Of a DNA stretch of 64,000 nt, positions 22,881 through 34,541 are shown one piece after another (the first letter of the stretch is position 1; each line of letters begins with the position of its first letter). The notes under the pieces are model-generated. The model did no database searches. It was not told where the DNA came from and saw only the letters and a list, made by a program, of their open reading frames with translations. The translations under genes and the position numbers were made by a program. The DNA is from Plasmopara viticola (Eukaryota; Oomycota; Peronosporomycetes; Peronosporales; Peronosporaceae): the NCBI GenBank assembly GCA_001695595.3, contig MBPM02000117.1, positions 1 to 64,000 of the forward strand, read 5' to 3'.

Positions 22881-24850
22881 GTAATCTAGTCTCCGAGACG
22901 TTTTTAATCGGCTAAGAAGTCTCGTCATACAGTCCCATTTTATCAATTTATCAAGAACTAAATTTACAGTGATACTAGGGATGCACAACATGCTGTTTTT
23001 GACGCAGTGAGGTCATTGTGACGCCTTCTTTGGGGACTATATTCTGTTAAGCAAGCTCAAATTAAAAAGTGTCAATCATTCCCAGGCCATGTTGAGAAAA
23101 ACGTCATCACCTTTGTTAAGCCCTTGTCAAATAGCTCGGTACAAACATGGAGATGAAGAAATTGACAACAAGACTGTTCCAAGATCTCAACTTTGGGATA
23201 CAACGTAAATAGTCGAAAGATTTAGCGTGAGGAGTGCCTTGCGGACAGATTTCGTGGCGTGCAAGGCATATAGGCGTACTTCTTCGCACCATATCCTGCA
23301 TCGACCGCATACTACTTTTTCTTCGTCGTCAGACCCATTATACAGAAATTATTGTGCAATTGATCTGATCCTTATACACGGCATATTTTTTTTAGGTAAT
23401 GCAAATGCTACTCTTTGCTTGGCATGTAGGAAGGCTGTTAGAAAGCCTACTTGAAGTCAGAGCTTAGATTAGTGGTACACATAGGCCTCATCGCAAAGTT
23501 CCGGTCCAACACAAAGAACAAACATATTCAAAGTAAGGACTTGGTCATTTTTATTCAAGGCTGTAGAGCTTTTTCATTCTTTGAGCGCGATAATTGACGC
23601 ACGCTCCCACCAAATAACACGTGTTGGTCCTTCTCGTAATTATTTATACAGTCAGCCAAGGCCAAATTATAATATCGAGTTTTATAGTGTAGTGCGCACC
23701 ACTCCTGCAAGATTAGTCGGAAACTTTACATTGCCTCGCAGTGATGTTCAGAGAAGCTGCTGTCGCGATGCTGCTAAATTTGACCGTGTCGGGACTATAC
23801 TTTTGCGTTTAAGTTGTCATGAAGCTCAAGCTTGTAAAATCAAATATGCGAGCATTTATTTTTCTGTGAAAATGATAGCATTCACGTATTTCGGCATCCA
23901 TGCTATCGAATGCTAGATAGTTGGACGTTACATCAACCATCGTATCACAGCTTAGTGAGGGAGCCATTGGCGAAGGTTGAACTATGCTTTTTCAAATGGA
24001 TTGGAATAAGCCCTCGACTGGTATGTCGTTAATGTACACGCCTTGCCCACGCTTGATGCAACTTAGTGTGAACTCCATTATGCTTATAAGATGCATCGAA
24101 AGTAGTGGGCTCGCGTACTAAGTTCTTTGCACCAAAGTTGATTGATTTCTGTAACGCAACTTTGTCTATAATAATGTGTCATCTTGCTTCGTGCATTGTC
24201 ATGGTGTCATTTAGTATAGTCGTATAAACTACGTCTTTTTCTTTGCTATGTACAAGAATGAAATTTGGTGATGTTTTTCCCGAGCCGAACCCAACCTTCA
24301 CGCTTCTAAATGACTACGTTATTGCTTCTTCATACACTAGGACTTTAGCTTTGTCCAAATGCAAAATTCAAACATAATTGACGCCGTCGCTACGTCTGGC
24401 GTTTAATGCGGATGTACCTATCACAGTGGCCACAGCACTTTACTTGTCGGATGTCTTGCTCTTGAAGCGGGAGGTCTGGCAATTGCACGGCTGTATGGTA
24501 CACATTAACGTTCATGTTGACCTTTCTCACTTATGAGGGATAAGCAACTAGCTGACGTGGATGTCATGAACTCATGATAACAGTCAAATGTCTTAGTCCC
24601 AAAGTCTTCGAAACACTGCATCGCCATCAATGCGAGCGCTCTTGGGCCCAAAAGCGACAAATAATTTCTTCCGCGCGTCGAGTTTGCGGGTGCTTCTACT
24701 ATAGAATTAGTTTGTGAGGCCTTTTACAATATGATGCTGACGGTAAGCCACAACGCGTTCCGCGACAAGATCTCTTGGTTTCGAATAATCTCAACGGTTT
24801 TAGCAGTAGCGACAAACTATCCCGTTACTCACATGGATTAAGCTAGGCTA
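22881..24850. other. Gene-free AT-rich stretch
   Basis: No gene with recognisable domains is seen on either strand. Open frames are short and interrupted. Confidence 0.35.
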
Positions 24851-24855
24851 GTCAC

Positions 24856-25010
24856 GTGTCGGGTTAATTCCGGCGCAAGCGAAGTGTTTGCAAATCTCTT
24901 GACTGCACCAAAAGAGTCACTACACGTCACAGTGATTGACAAGGCCCCCACATCACTTGTTGTACAGAGAGGAAGAGCGATAGCCGGTTTATGCCACCGA
25001 CTAACGACGG
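24856..25010 (+). mobile_element. Possible retropepsin-region relic of a gypsy element
   Basis: An uninterrupted plus-strand stretch contains RVNSGASEVFANLLTAPKE. This resembles the D-S/C-G-A-S-N-N-F motif of oomycete gypsy proteases but has Asn in place of the catalytic Asp. The match is short and the call weak. Confidence 0.25.
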
Positions 25011-27221
25011 TTTATCATAAGCTCTTCAACACAGTATGTTGGTAGAGCAGGTGCGTGGAAACTGTATTCAAGAACTTATAATAAAGCCCAACGACTTAAG
25101 CAATATTTTCAGCTACTACATAGCGGTGTAGAGCTTTCAAATGACAATGACAATTGTATAGGTAATCGATATCGAAGTAAGCGCGAACTGCCCGTGCGCT
25201 ATCGACATGGTATCTTACGTTTAGAAAGAAGTATCTTCTGTCCAGCCATAGCGAAAGACCAGAATTGGGAAAGGCATTTTTACCGCCGCATCACGAGGTG
25301 CAACTGCTCGTACACATAGAGCAATTCCAAAAGCGCATACCGCACTCGTATGCTTAAAGTTGTGAGTCTGCCTATTTTCGCCTGATAAATTGTTATTATT
25401 TGGTAGTCGTCCCTGTATACGTTTTGAAAGGACTACCACTTTATGCGGAGGTTAAAATTGTTGGACGGCCTCAGATCAGTTCCATCTATTTTTTAAGGTT
25501 GCAATCGCTAAGTTCAACTCCCCAAGCGTCACGTGGACAGACGCAATATAGCTAAACCCAAGCGTATAATCACTCGTTTTAAAAGCCGAAATGCTGTCAA
25601 GTTTGGGGAAATGTCGTTGTTCACCTGAGAAGTCTTTTTATCAGCATTAGTGTTGCGAAAACTTCATTGTTTGACAGGGATTGGCTCGATACAGGCCCGT
25701 CTCACCCCAGCAACACTTGCCCATAGCTTCATTGCTGGATCCAAGCCATCTCCCGCTATAAAATACTCTTATATTAACTTTGAGGTGATAAAATTACCAA
25801 AGTGTCATATCAACACACGTACACTCCTTAAACTTTCGTGGCATCAGAACGCAGTTGGCAATGAAGAGTTGCGGCTGCGACCACAAGTCACTTACCAAGG
25901 TCTCTGCGTGACGAGAGAATTCCAAATCAATCTCAGTAAATTCTACAGTCATGGTACAACATTCAGGTTCTATCTTATTTGGTTTTCCATTAATTTACGC
26001 TATTACAGGTTCATTGAATTTTCATAATATTTTGTTACTACTAACAAATATATATTTTTTCTTTGGCTTCTTTCTCGACAAAATTTTCGGCAGGGGTATA
26101 CTTAAATCACATCAGAGATGTTGTTTATGCTACGCGTGAGAGCGGTCTATACGCCAACCTGAAGAAGTGCATGCCTGATGCGCCTCCCGGGTTGCTATGT
26201 AAGCAATACCGGTGTACGTACTAATTCAAAGAAATCCGTTATTTTTTATTACCGGCCAAAAACCAAAAGCAAATCTGAAATACGTAAGTCGTTTTGGCGA
26301 AATTTTTACGAGGACTTTCACACGAGAAATGCGTTTGATTGATCCTATCGCCGTCATCCCTGCTTGAAAAAGGTGTTACATGGTCGTAGTGTACCGAAAA
26401 ATCGATGTCGTGAAGAGAAGTTAGATGGAAACGTCAACCTTGTCGCTTTTAAATGTCTGTCACATCTTCTGGGACGCAAGCAGCTTCGCCATTAGATATG
26501 ATACAGTGCGATTCGATGAAGATGATAAAGAGCACGTTGCGAGCTAAAGCTTGATATGAGAAAATTCTCGATACATGACAAGAAACTTTATGCCATTTGC
26601 TACACTATGATTAAGTTTAGAGTGTTTCTTTCGGCAAGCGACACTCACTACATAAACTAATCACGCATCGCCGAGAAAAGTGCAAAAATGCTTCGTTGTC
26701 TTTCAGTGCATGTCTCGGTGGCGCTCATTCTAACCGTAGTAATATCATGTAGTTTACAAGACGTGAAAGAATAACGAATCAGCTGGTGCTTTTTTAAATG
26801 CACCCAAATTATGACCCGCGACAAGGCCTGTAAAATCCTTTATCTATCGACGAGGCCGACGAAGATCTTAATTGCGCATCCTGAATGTCGTCAGGTTCGA
26901 ATCTGACGAGCGTATCTCCAGTAATATTCTGCAATACTAAATAACGGCAGCGTATCGGTTCGACACAGCCCACACCAACATTTTCAAATGCTTGCGCATA
27001 CGCTAAAGACGCTGGACAACTTCTACCTGCACAAAAGAAGTCGGACAAGCAGTGGTGACGGAATCGGCGCGCAACATGCGTATAAATCCCGGAATGAGAT
27101 GTTCTACCCCACGGTGTGGAGGACAATAACGTTAGTGACATCGTTGTGTACGATGAGATAAAGAATACGCGCAAATTTAATCTAGTGCTATCATCTCAAC
27201 GCAAAAAACTATCTATCTGTA
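25011..27221. other. Gene-free AT-rich stretch
   Basis: Nothing supportable is seen. A single tRNA T-arm-like palindrome (GTCAGGTTCGAATCTGAC near 26896-26913) lacks the rest of a tRNA. Confidence 0.35.
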
Positions 27222-27397
27222 AGGTGGACGCTCGTAACGACATTGATGTCCGTGCAAAAGTTATTCACATACAGCATGGCAAGCCAGAAGGCGGTCATTT
27301 GGGCCGCAAAACGACTTTTGCGGTAGTATTGTGCGATTTCTACTGGCCTCCCCTACATGAGTGGTGGGTCCGTTTCTATAAAATTGTCGGCGTGTAA
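27222..27397 (+). mobile_element. Ty3/gypsy integrase zinc-finger relic
   Basis: The plus-strand frame reads VIHIQHGKPEGGHLGRKTTF followed by CDFYWPPLHEWWVRFYK. This matches the H2C2 zinc-finger entry of gypsy integrases (H-x5-GH-G-x2-T, then F-WP-L--WV--Y). The frame ends at TAA before the two Cys of the motif would appear. No LTR is visible nearby, so it is a fragment. Confidence 0.65.
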
Positions 27398-27399
27398 AA

Positions 27400-28567
27400 C
27401 TATCGCACTCCTAGTTGGTCGGTATTTCCGCCTACTATCTGATATGCAAAGTAGTTTTTGTGCTTAAGAATGTATTCAGCAATATGTCTTAGTCGCAAAT
27501 TTAATGGTTGCGGATGATACCGCGGTGCAGTTCTCTGACGCTGTCTCTCAAAACATCACAGTCTGCTGAGATCCCCGAACAAAGGATACATTTGGCCCCA
27601 GACCTTAGTTGAAAACGCCTTGGGTTGCGACGACGAGAGTCCGTCTTCTTTGCTTTAGTGCATTGACCCCCATTGTGTACAACAATAAAATTTGTACACG
27701 GGAAACATTATGGGTAGTGTCAACAGCATCAATGTTGACACCGGTAAGCATGAGCTTTCTAATACCTTCCCCGCCCTCCAGCGTAAAGCCTTCTGCATTT
27801 GTTGAATAGTGCACGGCAAATTGAGCCGAGACGGGAATTTCCGTCAGTAAATAATGGAGTTTGACCTCGTGACGCGTAATCAGCGTTATTGGGGGCGAGC
27901 TCCATTTAAGGTAAACCACACTCAATGTAGAAGATAACACAGTGTAAGTACATAATATATTGAGCACGGTATAAGCGTACTTCAGGATGTGCAGTCGCTT
28001 ACACTAAGAGTTTGGTAATTAATTCAGGACTTAACACTGCCAACATTACACGGCCCCGTCCGCAGCGCACCAAAGGCATGGTGCTCCAATTGACGAAGAC
28101 CAACCCTGTGGTTTAAGTGGTAGATCGCTCGACTCGATATCGGGAAGTATTTGGTACAATGCCCATGCAATCCGTATTGAGGCAGGTGGATACAGTGCAG
28201 GTGTGACTGCTCTTGTGAATGGGCTACTGAAAAAGTTCCATAGTGTAATAGGGTAGAAACAGATTCACTTGATTTTTTGGGCAAAACTTCCTCCTAAAAC
28301 TGAATGATGTGTGTTATTAGCCTTCTTTTGGTCAAGGAGCCTTCAAAATCCTATAATCTGCAAGATCTTGTACTAATTTATATACGTCTCTGCTGCAATA
28401 CTTTAGTGATCGTATCCTTTGCGATAAGGGCAGTGTCATGGTATGAGATGAAAAGAGTGGTAGGATAGGTACGAGAAAAAATTGGAATGATGGGTACGAG
28501 CTCTGCACTGTCCAAATTGGGCTGGGAAAATATCCTATTGCGCACGGCTGGCAGATTGCAAAAAAGC
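27400..28567. other. Intergenic stretch upstream of the acidic repeat protein gene
   Basis: No gene is seen. A tRNA-like segment at about 28107-28170 (GGTTTAAGTGGTAGATCGCTCGACTC contains an A-box-like run and a plausible anticodon stem) lacks matching acceptor arms and has a poor B box, so it is not called as a tRNA. The segment next to 28568 should contain the promoter. Confidence 0.35.
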
Positions 28568-31500
28568 ATGCTTTACTTACTCGTCCTCGGCCTTGCGGGG
28601 GTTGGCGCACAGCTCTCTGTGGCTGCGCTGGAAGTGAGTATCTGTGGCGACGCCACGTATGCGCTGGTCGAGTCGCGAGGAGCGATTTGCTCAGGCGTCG
28701 GCACTGCGCCTGCCGGCACGGCGTGCCCAGTGCGAAGCGACGTGGCAGTGACAGCCTGTAATGCCCAACTCCCGTCCTATCGTAACGGATCCTGCGTGGC
28801 ACCCGAAGACGCCGAGTGCCGCATGGTCCAAGGCTCCACTTGGGTTTGTGTGTTGCCATCCATTGGATGCGGCGACGACAGTGGCACGCCAGCGGCCACC
28901 ATTGTGCCGACTAAAGAAGGTGAAAGCTGTCCGACGTGGGCGTTTGACGAAGGGACGGACGTGGTGGAAAGCATTGATACGAGCACTTCCTTTGACGGGA
29001 ATGAGGACTACGATCCGAGCTGGTTCGTGCAAACCACGACGGTGGCAGATTTATACGACTGCGGCGAAACACCGGTCACGCCAGTCACGCCGGTCACGCC
29101 GACGACAGTAACATGGACGCCAGAGCCTACAGAGGAGCCGACGACGGCACCTGCGACTCCAGAACCTATGGAGCAGTCTACGACAGCACCTCGGACGCCA
29201 GAGCCTACAGAGGAGCCGACAACGGCGCTTTGGACGCCAGAGCCTACAGAGGGGCCGACGACGGCGCCCTGGACGCCAGAGCCTACAGAGGGGCCTACGA
29301 CAGAACCTTGGACGCCAGAGCCTACGATAGCACCTTCGACGCCAATGCCTACAGAGGTACCGACGACGGCACCCGCGACTCCGGAGCCGACGACAGCACC
29401 TTGGACGCTAGAGCCTACAGAGGTACCGACGACGGCACCTGCGACTCCAGAGCCTACGACAGCACCTTGGACGCCAGAGCCTACAGAGGAGCCGACGACG
29501 GCACCTTGGACGCCTGAGCCTTCAGAGGAGCCGACGACGGCGCCCTGGACGCCAGAGCCTACAGAGGAGCCTACGACAGAACTTTGGACGCCAGAGCCTA
29601 CGATAGCACCTTCGACGCCAATGCCTTCGATAGCACCTTGGACGCTACAGCCTACAGAGGTACCGACGACGGCACCCGCGACTCCGGAGCCGACGACAGC
29701 ACCTTGGACGCTAGAGCCTACAGAGGTACCGACGACGGCACCTGCGACTCCAGAGCCTACGACAGCACCTTGGACGCCAGAGCCTACAGAGGAGCCGACG
29801 ACGGCACTTTGGACGCCTGAACCTTCAGAGGAGCCGACGACGGCACCTTGGACGCCAGAGCCTACAGAGGAGCCTACGACGGCACCTGCGACTTCAGAGC
29901 CTTCGACAGTACCTTGGACGTCACAGCCTTCAGAGGAGCCGACGACGGCACCTTGGACGCCTGAGCCTTCAGAGGAGCCGACGACAGCACCTTGGACGCC
30001 AGAGCCTTTAGAGCCGACGACGGCACCCTGGACGCCAGAGCCTACAGAGGAGCCTACGACGGCACCTTGGACGCCAGAGCCTTCAGAGGAGCCGACGACG
30101 GCACCCTGGACGCCAGATCCTACGATAGCACCTTCGACGCCAGTACCTACGATAGCACCTTGGACGCTACAGCCTACAGAGGTACCGACGACGGCACCTG
30201 CGACTCCAGAGCCTTCGACAGCACCTTGGACGCCAGAGCCTACAGAGGAGCCGACGACGGCACCCTGGACGCCAGAGCCTTCAGAGGAGCCTACGACAGC
30301 ACCTTGGACGCCAGAGCCTTTAGAGGAGCCGACGACGGCACCCTGGACGCCAGAGCCTACAGAGGAGCCTACGACGGCACCCTGGACGCCAGAGCCTACA
30401 GAGGAGCCGACGACGGCACCTTGGACGCCAGAGCCTTTAGAGCCGACGACGGCACCCTGGACGCCAGAGCCTACAGAGGAGCCTACGACGGCACCCTGGA
30501 CGCCAGAGCCTACAGAGGAGCCGACGACGGCACCCTGGACGCCAGAGCCTACAGAGGAGCCGACGACGGCACCTTGGACGCCAGAGCCTTCAGAGGAGCC
30601 GACGACGGCACCCTGGACGCCAGAGCCTACAGAGGAGCCTACGACGGCACGTGCGACTCCAGAGCCTTCGACAGCACCTTGGACGTCACAACCTACAGAG
30701 GAGCCGACGACGGCACCCTGGACGCCAGAGCCTACAGAGGAGCATACGACAGCACCTTGGACGCCAGAGCCTACAGAGGATCCTACGACAGCACCCATGA
30801 CGCCAGAACCTTTTGAGCAGTCTACAACAGCACCATATACGCCAGAGCCTACAGAGGAGCCGACGACGGTACCTGTGACTCCAGAGCCTACGTCAGCACC
30901 CTGGACGCCAGAGCCTATAGAGCAGTCTACGCCAGAGCCTACAGAGGAGCCGACGACGGCACCCTGGACACCAGAGCCTACAGAGGAAACTACGACAGCA
31001 CCTTGGACGCCAGAACCTTTTGAGCAGTCTACAACAGCACCATATACGCCAGAGCCTACAGAGGAGCCGACTACGGTACCTTGGACACCAGAGCCTACAG
31101 ACGAACCTACGACAGCACCCTGGACGCCAGAACCTTTTGAGCAGTCTACGACAGCACCATATACGCCAGAGCCTACAGAGGAGCCTACGACTGCACCTTG
31201 GACGCCAGAGCCTACAGAGGAGCCGACGACGGTACCTGCGACTCCAGAGCCTACGACAGCACCTTGGACGCCAGAGCCTATAGAGCAGTCTACGCCAGAG
31301 CCTTCAGAGGAGCCGACGACTGCACCCTGGACACCAGAGCCTACAGGGGAACCTACGACAACACCCTGGACGCCAGAGCCTACAGAGCAGTCCACGACAC
31401 CACCTGTGACATCAGAGCCTACAGAGGAGCCCACGACTGCACCTTGGACGCCAGAGCCTACAGAGGAGCCTACGACAGCACCTGCGACGCCAGGACCTAC

Positions 31501-31734
31501 AGGGGAGCAACCCACGACAGTACCTGCGACACCGTGCCCTACGGAGATGCCCACGACGGCACCTTCAACGCCAGGGCCTACAGAAAGTCCAACCTTGACG
31601 CCTAACGGGGAAGAGTCCACGACGGCACCAGCGACCCATCTACGCCAGCCAAAAGGTTAATACCAACCCCAGAAGCGCCTATGAGCCAAACAGAACCTCC
31701 TGACGTAGTACTATCAGACTGTAAAGCTCACTAG
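28568..31734 (+). CDS. Secreted acidic-repeat (CAR / mucin-like) cell-surface protein
   Basis: From ATG 28568 the product begins with a signal peptide ([19 protein letters not shown]). A Cys-rich head of about 150 residues follows, with [22 protein letters not shown] and [14 protein letters not shown], typical of oomycete cyst-germination-specific acidic repeat (CAR) proteins. The rest is a long array of 13-residue units, mostly [13 protein letters not shown] with variants, rich in O-glycosylation-type Thr/Ser/Pro. By family it would coat germinating cysts or appressoria as mucin-like adhesive. The frame stops at 31660, but a single missing C near 31640 would open a more protein-like end ([15 protein letters not shown]) stopping at 31734. 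I take that as the true C-terminus with moderate confidence. An in-frame ATG at 28487 exists, but the signal peptide favours 28568. Confidence 0.8.
29104..31610 (+). repeat. Tandem 39-bp (13-codon) repeat array
   Basis: The unit is close to ACGACGGCACCCTGGACGCC followed by AGAGCCTACAGAGGAGCCG. It is tandemly repeated over about 2.5 kb with point variants, 30-33 bp shortened units (for example those reading TIAPSTPMP) and higher-order repeats: 29340-29530 and 29610-29790 are near-identical. Because the unit length is a multiple of three and lacks stops, long open frames occur on both strands as by-products. Such arrays expand and contract easily. Confidence 0.9.
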
Positions 31735-31920
31735 GTCGTTCGGAAAGTACGGCGTTATGACTTTAAACAGGATTTGCCGATAAACCATCTGTCGATTCTT
31801 GCTGGTAGAAAGTTTAATACACTACCGAGATGTACTTAGCATTTTCTTTACTATGTAGATGTCGGAATGTACTTGCCTTAATTATTACTTCGATAGCCGT
31901 CGTTGATTTAGAAAATTGCA
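31735..31920. other. Short intergenic segment before the SINE
   Basis: Nothing is recognised between the acidic repeat gene and the left target-site duplication of the SINE-like element. Confidence 0.4.
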
Positions 31921-31932
31921 AGGACTTTCTTG

Positions 31933-32237
31933 TATTGTATTGTATTACGTTATCGCGTTGCCAAGTTATGCATGTGCTAGCTAGTCCACGGCATAGAGTG
32001 GTGTCCGCATACGTCGGGTCTCGTTCGGCGGGCAGTGCAGCCAGCACCGAGGTCGTGAGGGTCTTCCATTATTTTGTTTAGCTCTGACTTGGTAAAAGCC
32101 CAGATGGCGCCCTGGTGCTAGAGACCGTCGCGTCAAGAGTGAGACTCGTTAGAGACCTGCAGATGCCCGAGAGCACCTGCCCAAAGCGCGCGAGCATTTA
32201 GCCCCCGCGCATGGAAGGACGGCGTCACCCCAACCTT
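31933..32237 (-). mobile_element. SINE-like element copy 1
   Basis: About 305 bp are shared with three other copies in the window. In element orientation (minus strand) it starts near AAGGTTGGGGTGACGCC and ends in a (TACAA)n-type tail. It is bounded by a perfect 12-bp target-site duplication, AGGACTTTCTTG, at 31921-31932 and 32238-32249. An 11-12 bp internal segment (GCTCAGTCTGG region) present in the other full copies is deleted between short CTAG repeats. The right duplication ends only 117 bp upstream of the sedolisin start codon. Confidence 0.85.
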
Positions 32238-32366
32238 AGGACTTTCTTGAATCATAATAAATCAGAGACTTGTTACCGGTAAAGCACCTATGCCCTAACC
32301 GGTTTTTTTTCTTTCAAGCATATATCCAACCTCGACTCCATCGACTCTTGAAACGTTCCAGACAAC

Positions 32367-34541
32367 ATGAAGCTTCATCTCTCCTCCTTCTTTTTGCTTT
32401 CCTTACTTTTATCACTATCATACATGCTACCATCGCACCATGTAATTGCAGCAGGAAAGGTGAAAAACGCTCGACTAGTAGCGAATACGCATCCAACGCA
32501 TTGGGCGAGAGGTCCCCGCGCGGCCCCAGGGTTGCAACTGTCGTTACGTGTGGCTTTGCATCCTCATAAAAGTGATGGTCTATTGAACGACCTTGTCATC
32601 GCTGTGACGGACCCTGCATCATCACTTTACGGACAGTATCTGACAAGCCCGGAGCAACTTCCGATGCACTTTAAACCATCGAACGCTAGTCTCCAGACTT
32701 TCCTTCAAGTCCTACACGACGTCAAAGATGTGCAAGCTGAGCCAATGGATAGTGTCCAAGATTTCTGGCACGTCAAGCTCTCTGTAGCTGCAGCTGAGCG
32801 TCTTTTTAGTACTACATTGTTCCACTTTACACACCAAAAGCGCTCCGAGCTGTCGGTAGTGCGTCCTCATGGAAATTTTAGTCTTCCGCACGAAATTGAC
32901 ACAATCATTGCCTATGTCGATGGACTCGAGAAATTTCCTTCTGACATGCAAGCCGAAGTTATGCATCAAGAGGTTGACGATGACACGGACCCGCGTTTAG
33001 GACCGCACCAGCCATTTGCGGACGATTTTCAATATATTCTTAAAGGAGCCACCCCTGCGGTGATTCGACAACAATATGACATTCCAGAAGTCATTTTTGT
33101 CAACAATTCAAATATTCGGGTATCCGACAAGTCTCAAGTGAATCGTACCAAGCTTGTCGTGGGTACATTTCTGCACGAATTCTACAATGAGCACGATTTG
33201 CGTCAATTCTTGCGTACAATTGACGGTCAATCTGAGCCGATCAAGATGCCACACACTAGTGGTCAATGCACTTCCGATTATCCAACTGGAGAAGCGTCTT
33301 TGGATGTCCAAGTCGCTGCTGCACTTACAGGCCATGACCACGGCGATGCTTCCGATGTGGAAATGGTGTGTTACACGCAATTGCGCGATTCAAATCGGCA
33401 GTTTGCCGCCGACAATCAAGAGCCATTCTTGACTTTTTTGCGCCATGTGAACGCAATGCAATCGCGTCCTTCTGTGGTCTCGATCAGTTACTCGGATGAT
33501 GAGTGTGGTGTACCCACTTCGTATGCCACAGTTGTGAATCGAGAGCTCATGAAAGCGGCCCTAGGTGGCATTTCCATCCTCGTGTCTGCTGGGGACCATG
33601 GCGTCCAAGGCAGCCCGTTGGCGCAAATGTTTTGCAACATTTCGAGTTGCAATAAGTTCATCACCATGTTTCCGGCCTCTTCTCCTTATGTCACTGCAGT
33701 TGGAGCGACAACAATTGCCACAGAAGCAAAGCGTGGCAGCCAGTGGAAGGAAACTGTGACTTCGACTAAGGACCCCCGTGCACTCATTACGTCTGGTGGC
33801 GGCTTTAGCGATCTCTACGATATGCCAGAGTACCAGCACAAAGCAGTGGCTTCCTACTTGGCATTTGCAAACTCGACTGGTCTCTCGCCGTTCTTTCGAA
33901 CAAGTGGAAGAGCGTTACCAGATGTCGCGGCAGTGGGCCACGCCTTTCCTGTAGTGGTCAATGGCAAAGTGAATGCCATGGACGGCACGTCTGTCTCGGC
34001 TCCCGTGTTGGCTTCGATGATTTTGTTGCTAAATCGCGCGTTGCCTCAGTTGCCGCCTCTTGGGTTTCTCAATCCACTTCTCTATCGATTAAATGACGTG
34101 TGTCCACATGTGTTTGCGGATATTACCCAAGGCAACATTGCGTGTGGGTTAAAAGGAATGACTTGTTGCAAGCGAGGACATAGTGCCATCAAGGGATGGG
34201 ATGCAGCGTCAGGCCTCGGGACGCTTCGCTTTTCGACAATGCTCAAAGAATTACCCGATTGTTTGACTCGAATGAAAGTTGATGACTTGACGATGACGAA
34301 GGAGATGTTGCTGAAGAAGGAATCGGATGCGATTTATGACACGAAATGGACACCTGGTGTCGAATGGACTACTGAACTCTTCGGTATTGTTGGCTTAATT
34401 GGCGCGATCTGTTTGATTGCTGTCTTTGTTTCTCTGCGCAAAAAACTCTTTACGGATTCGGGCGAAACCCAGCGACATAATTCGAAGCGGTATGGGTCTT
34501 GTGCTCAGAACGATTCAGCCCGCGAGTATCTGCTTTCTTAA
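32367..34541 (+). CDS. Sedolisin (S53) serine carboxyl protease, membrane-anchored
   Basis: S53 proteases (sedolisin, tripeptidyl-peptidase I type) are acid-active serine peptidases made as pro-enzymes. The 724-residue product has a signal peptide (1-28), an S53 activation pro-domain (about 50-195, with LYGQYLTSPEQL) and a catalytic domain from about 225. Catalytic residues are visible: Glu309 and Asp313 in TGEASLDVQ, Asp410 in SAGDHG, and Ser542 in DGTSVSAP. The calcium site has ADITQGN (584-590) and GWDAASGLG (610-618). Unusually for secreted family members, a C-terminal segment of about 20 hydrophobic residues (LFGIVGLIGAICLIAVFVSL, 671-690) followed by RKK predicts a type I membrane protein with a short cytosolic tail. 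All key residues are present, so activity is expected. A SINE copy sits in the upstream region. Confidence 0.93.
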   Translation: MKLHLSSFFLLSLLLSLSYMLPSHHVIAAGKVKNARLVANTHPTHWARGPRAAPGLQLSLRVALHPHKSDGLLNDLVIAVTDPASSLYGQYLTSPEQLPMHFKPSNASLQTFLQVLHDVKDVQAEPMDSVQDFWHVKLSVAAAERLFSTTLFHFTHQKRSELSVVRPHGNFSLPHEIDTIIAYVDGLEKFPSDMQAEVMHQEVDDDTDPRLGPHQPFADDFQYILKGATPAVIRQQYDIPEVIFVNNSNIRVSDKSQVNRTKLVVGTFLHEFYNEHDLRQFLRTIDGQSEPIKMPHTSGQCTSDYPTGEASLDVQVAAALTGHDHGDASDVEMVCYTQLRDSNRQFAADNQEPFLTFLRHVNAMQSRPSVVSISYSDDECGVPTSYATVVNRELMKAALGGISILVSAGDHGVQGSPLAQMFCNISSCNKFITMFPASSPYVTAVGATTIATEAKRGSQWKETVTSTKDPRALITSGGGFSDLYDMPEYQHKAVASYLAFANSTGLSPFFRTSGRALPDVAAVGHAFPVVVNGKVNAMDGTSVSAPVLASMILLLNRALPQLPPLGFLNPLLYRLNDVCPHVFADITQGNIACGLKGMTCCKRGHSAIKGWDAASGLGTLRFSTMLKELPDCLTRMKVDDLTMTKEMLLKKESDAIYDTKWTPGVEWTTELFGIVGLIGAICLIAVFVSLRKKLFTDSGETQRHNSKRYGSCAQNDSAREYLLS

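Noticed and set aside
26880..26930. tRNA T-arm-like palindrome GTCAGGTTCGAATCTGAC
   Set aside because: No acceptor stem, D arm or anticodon stem can be fitted around it.
28102..28175. tRNA-like segment with TAAGTGGTAGATCGCTCGACTC
   Set aside because: A-box-like and anticodon-stem-like parts exist, but the acceptor ends do not pair and the B box is poor; could be a tRNA-derived fragment at most.
29008..31620. An 870-codon open frame antisense to the acidic repeat gene, plus long frames in a second plus-strand phase
   Set aside because: The 39-bp unit has no stop in these phases, so the frames are by-products of the tandem array; they lack start context, signal peptide or domain signatures.
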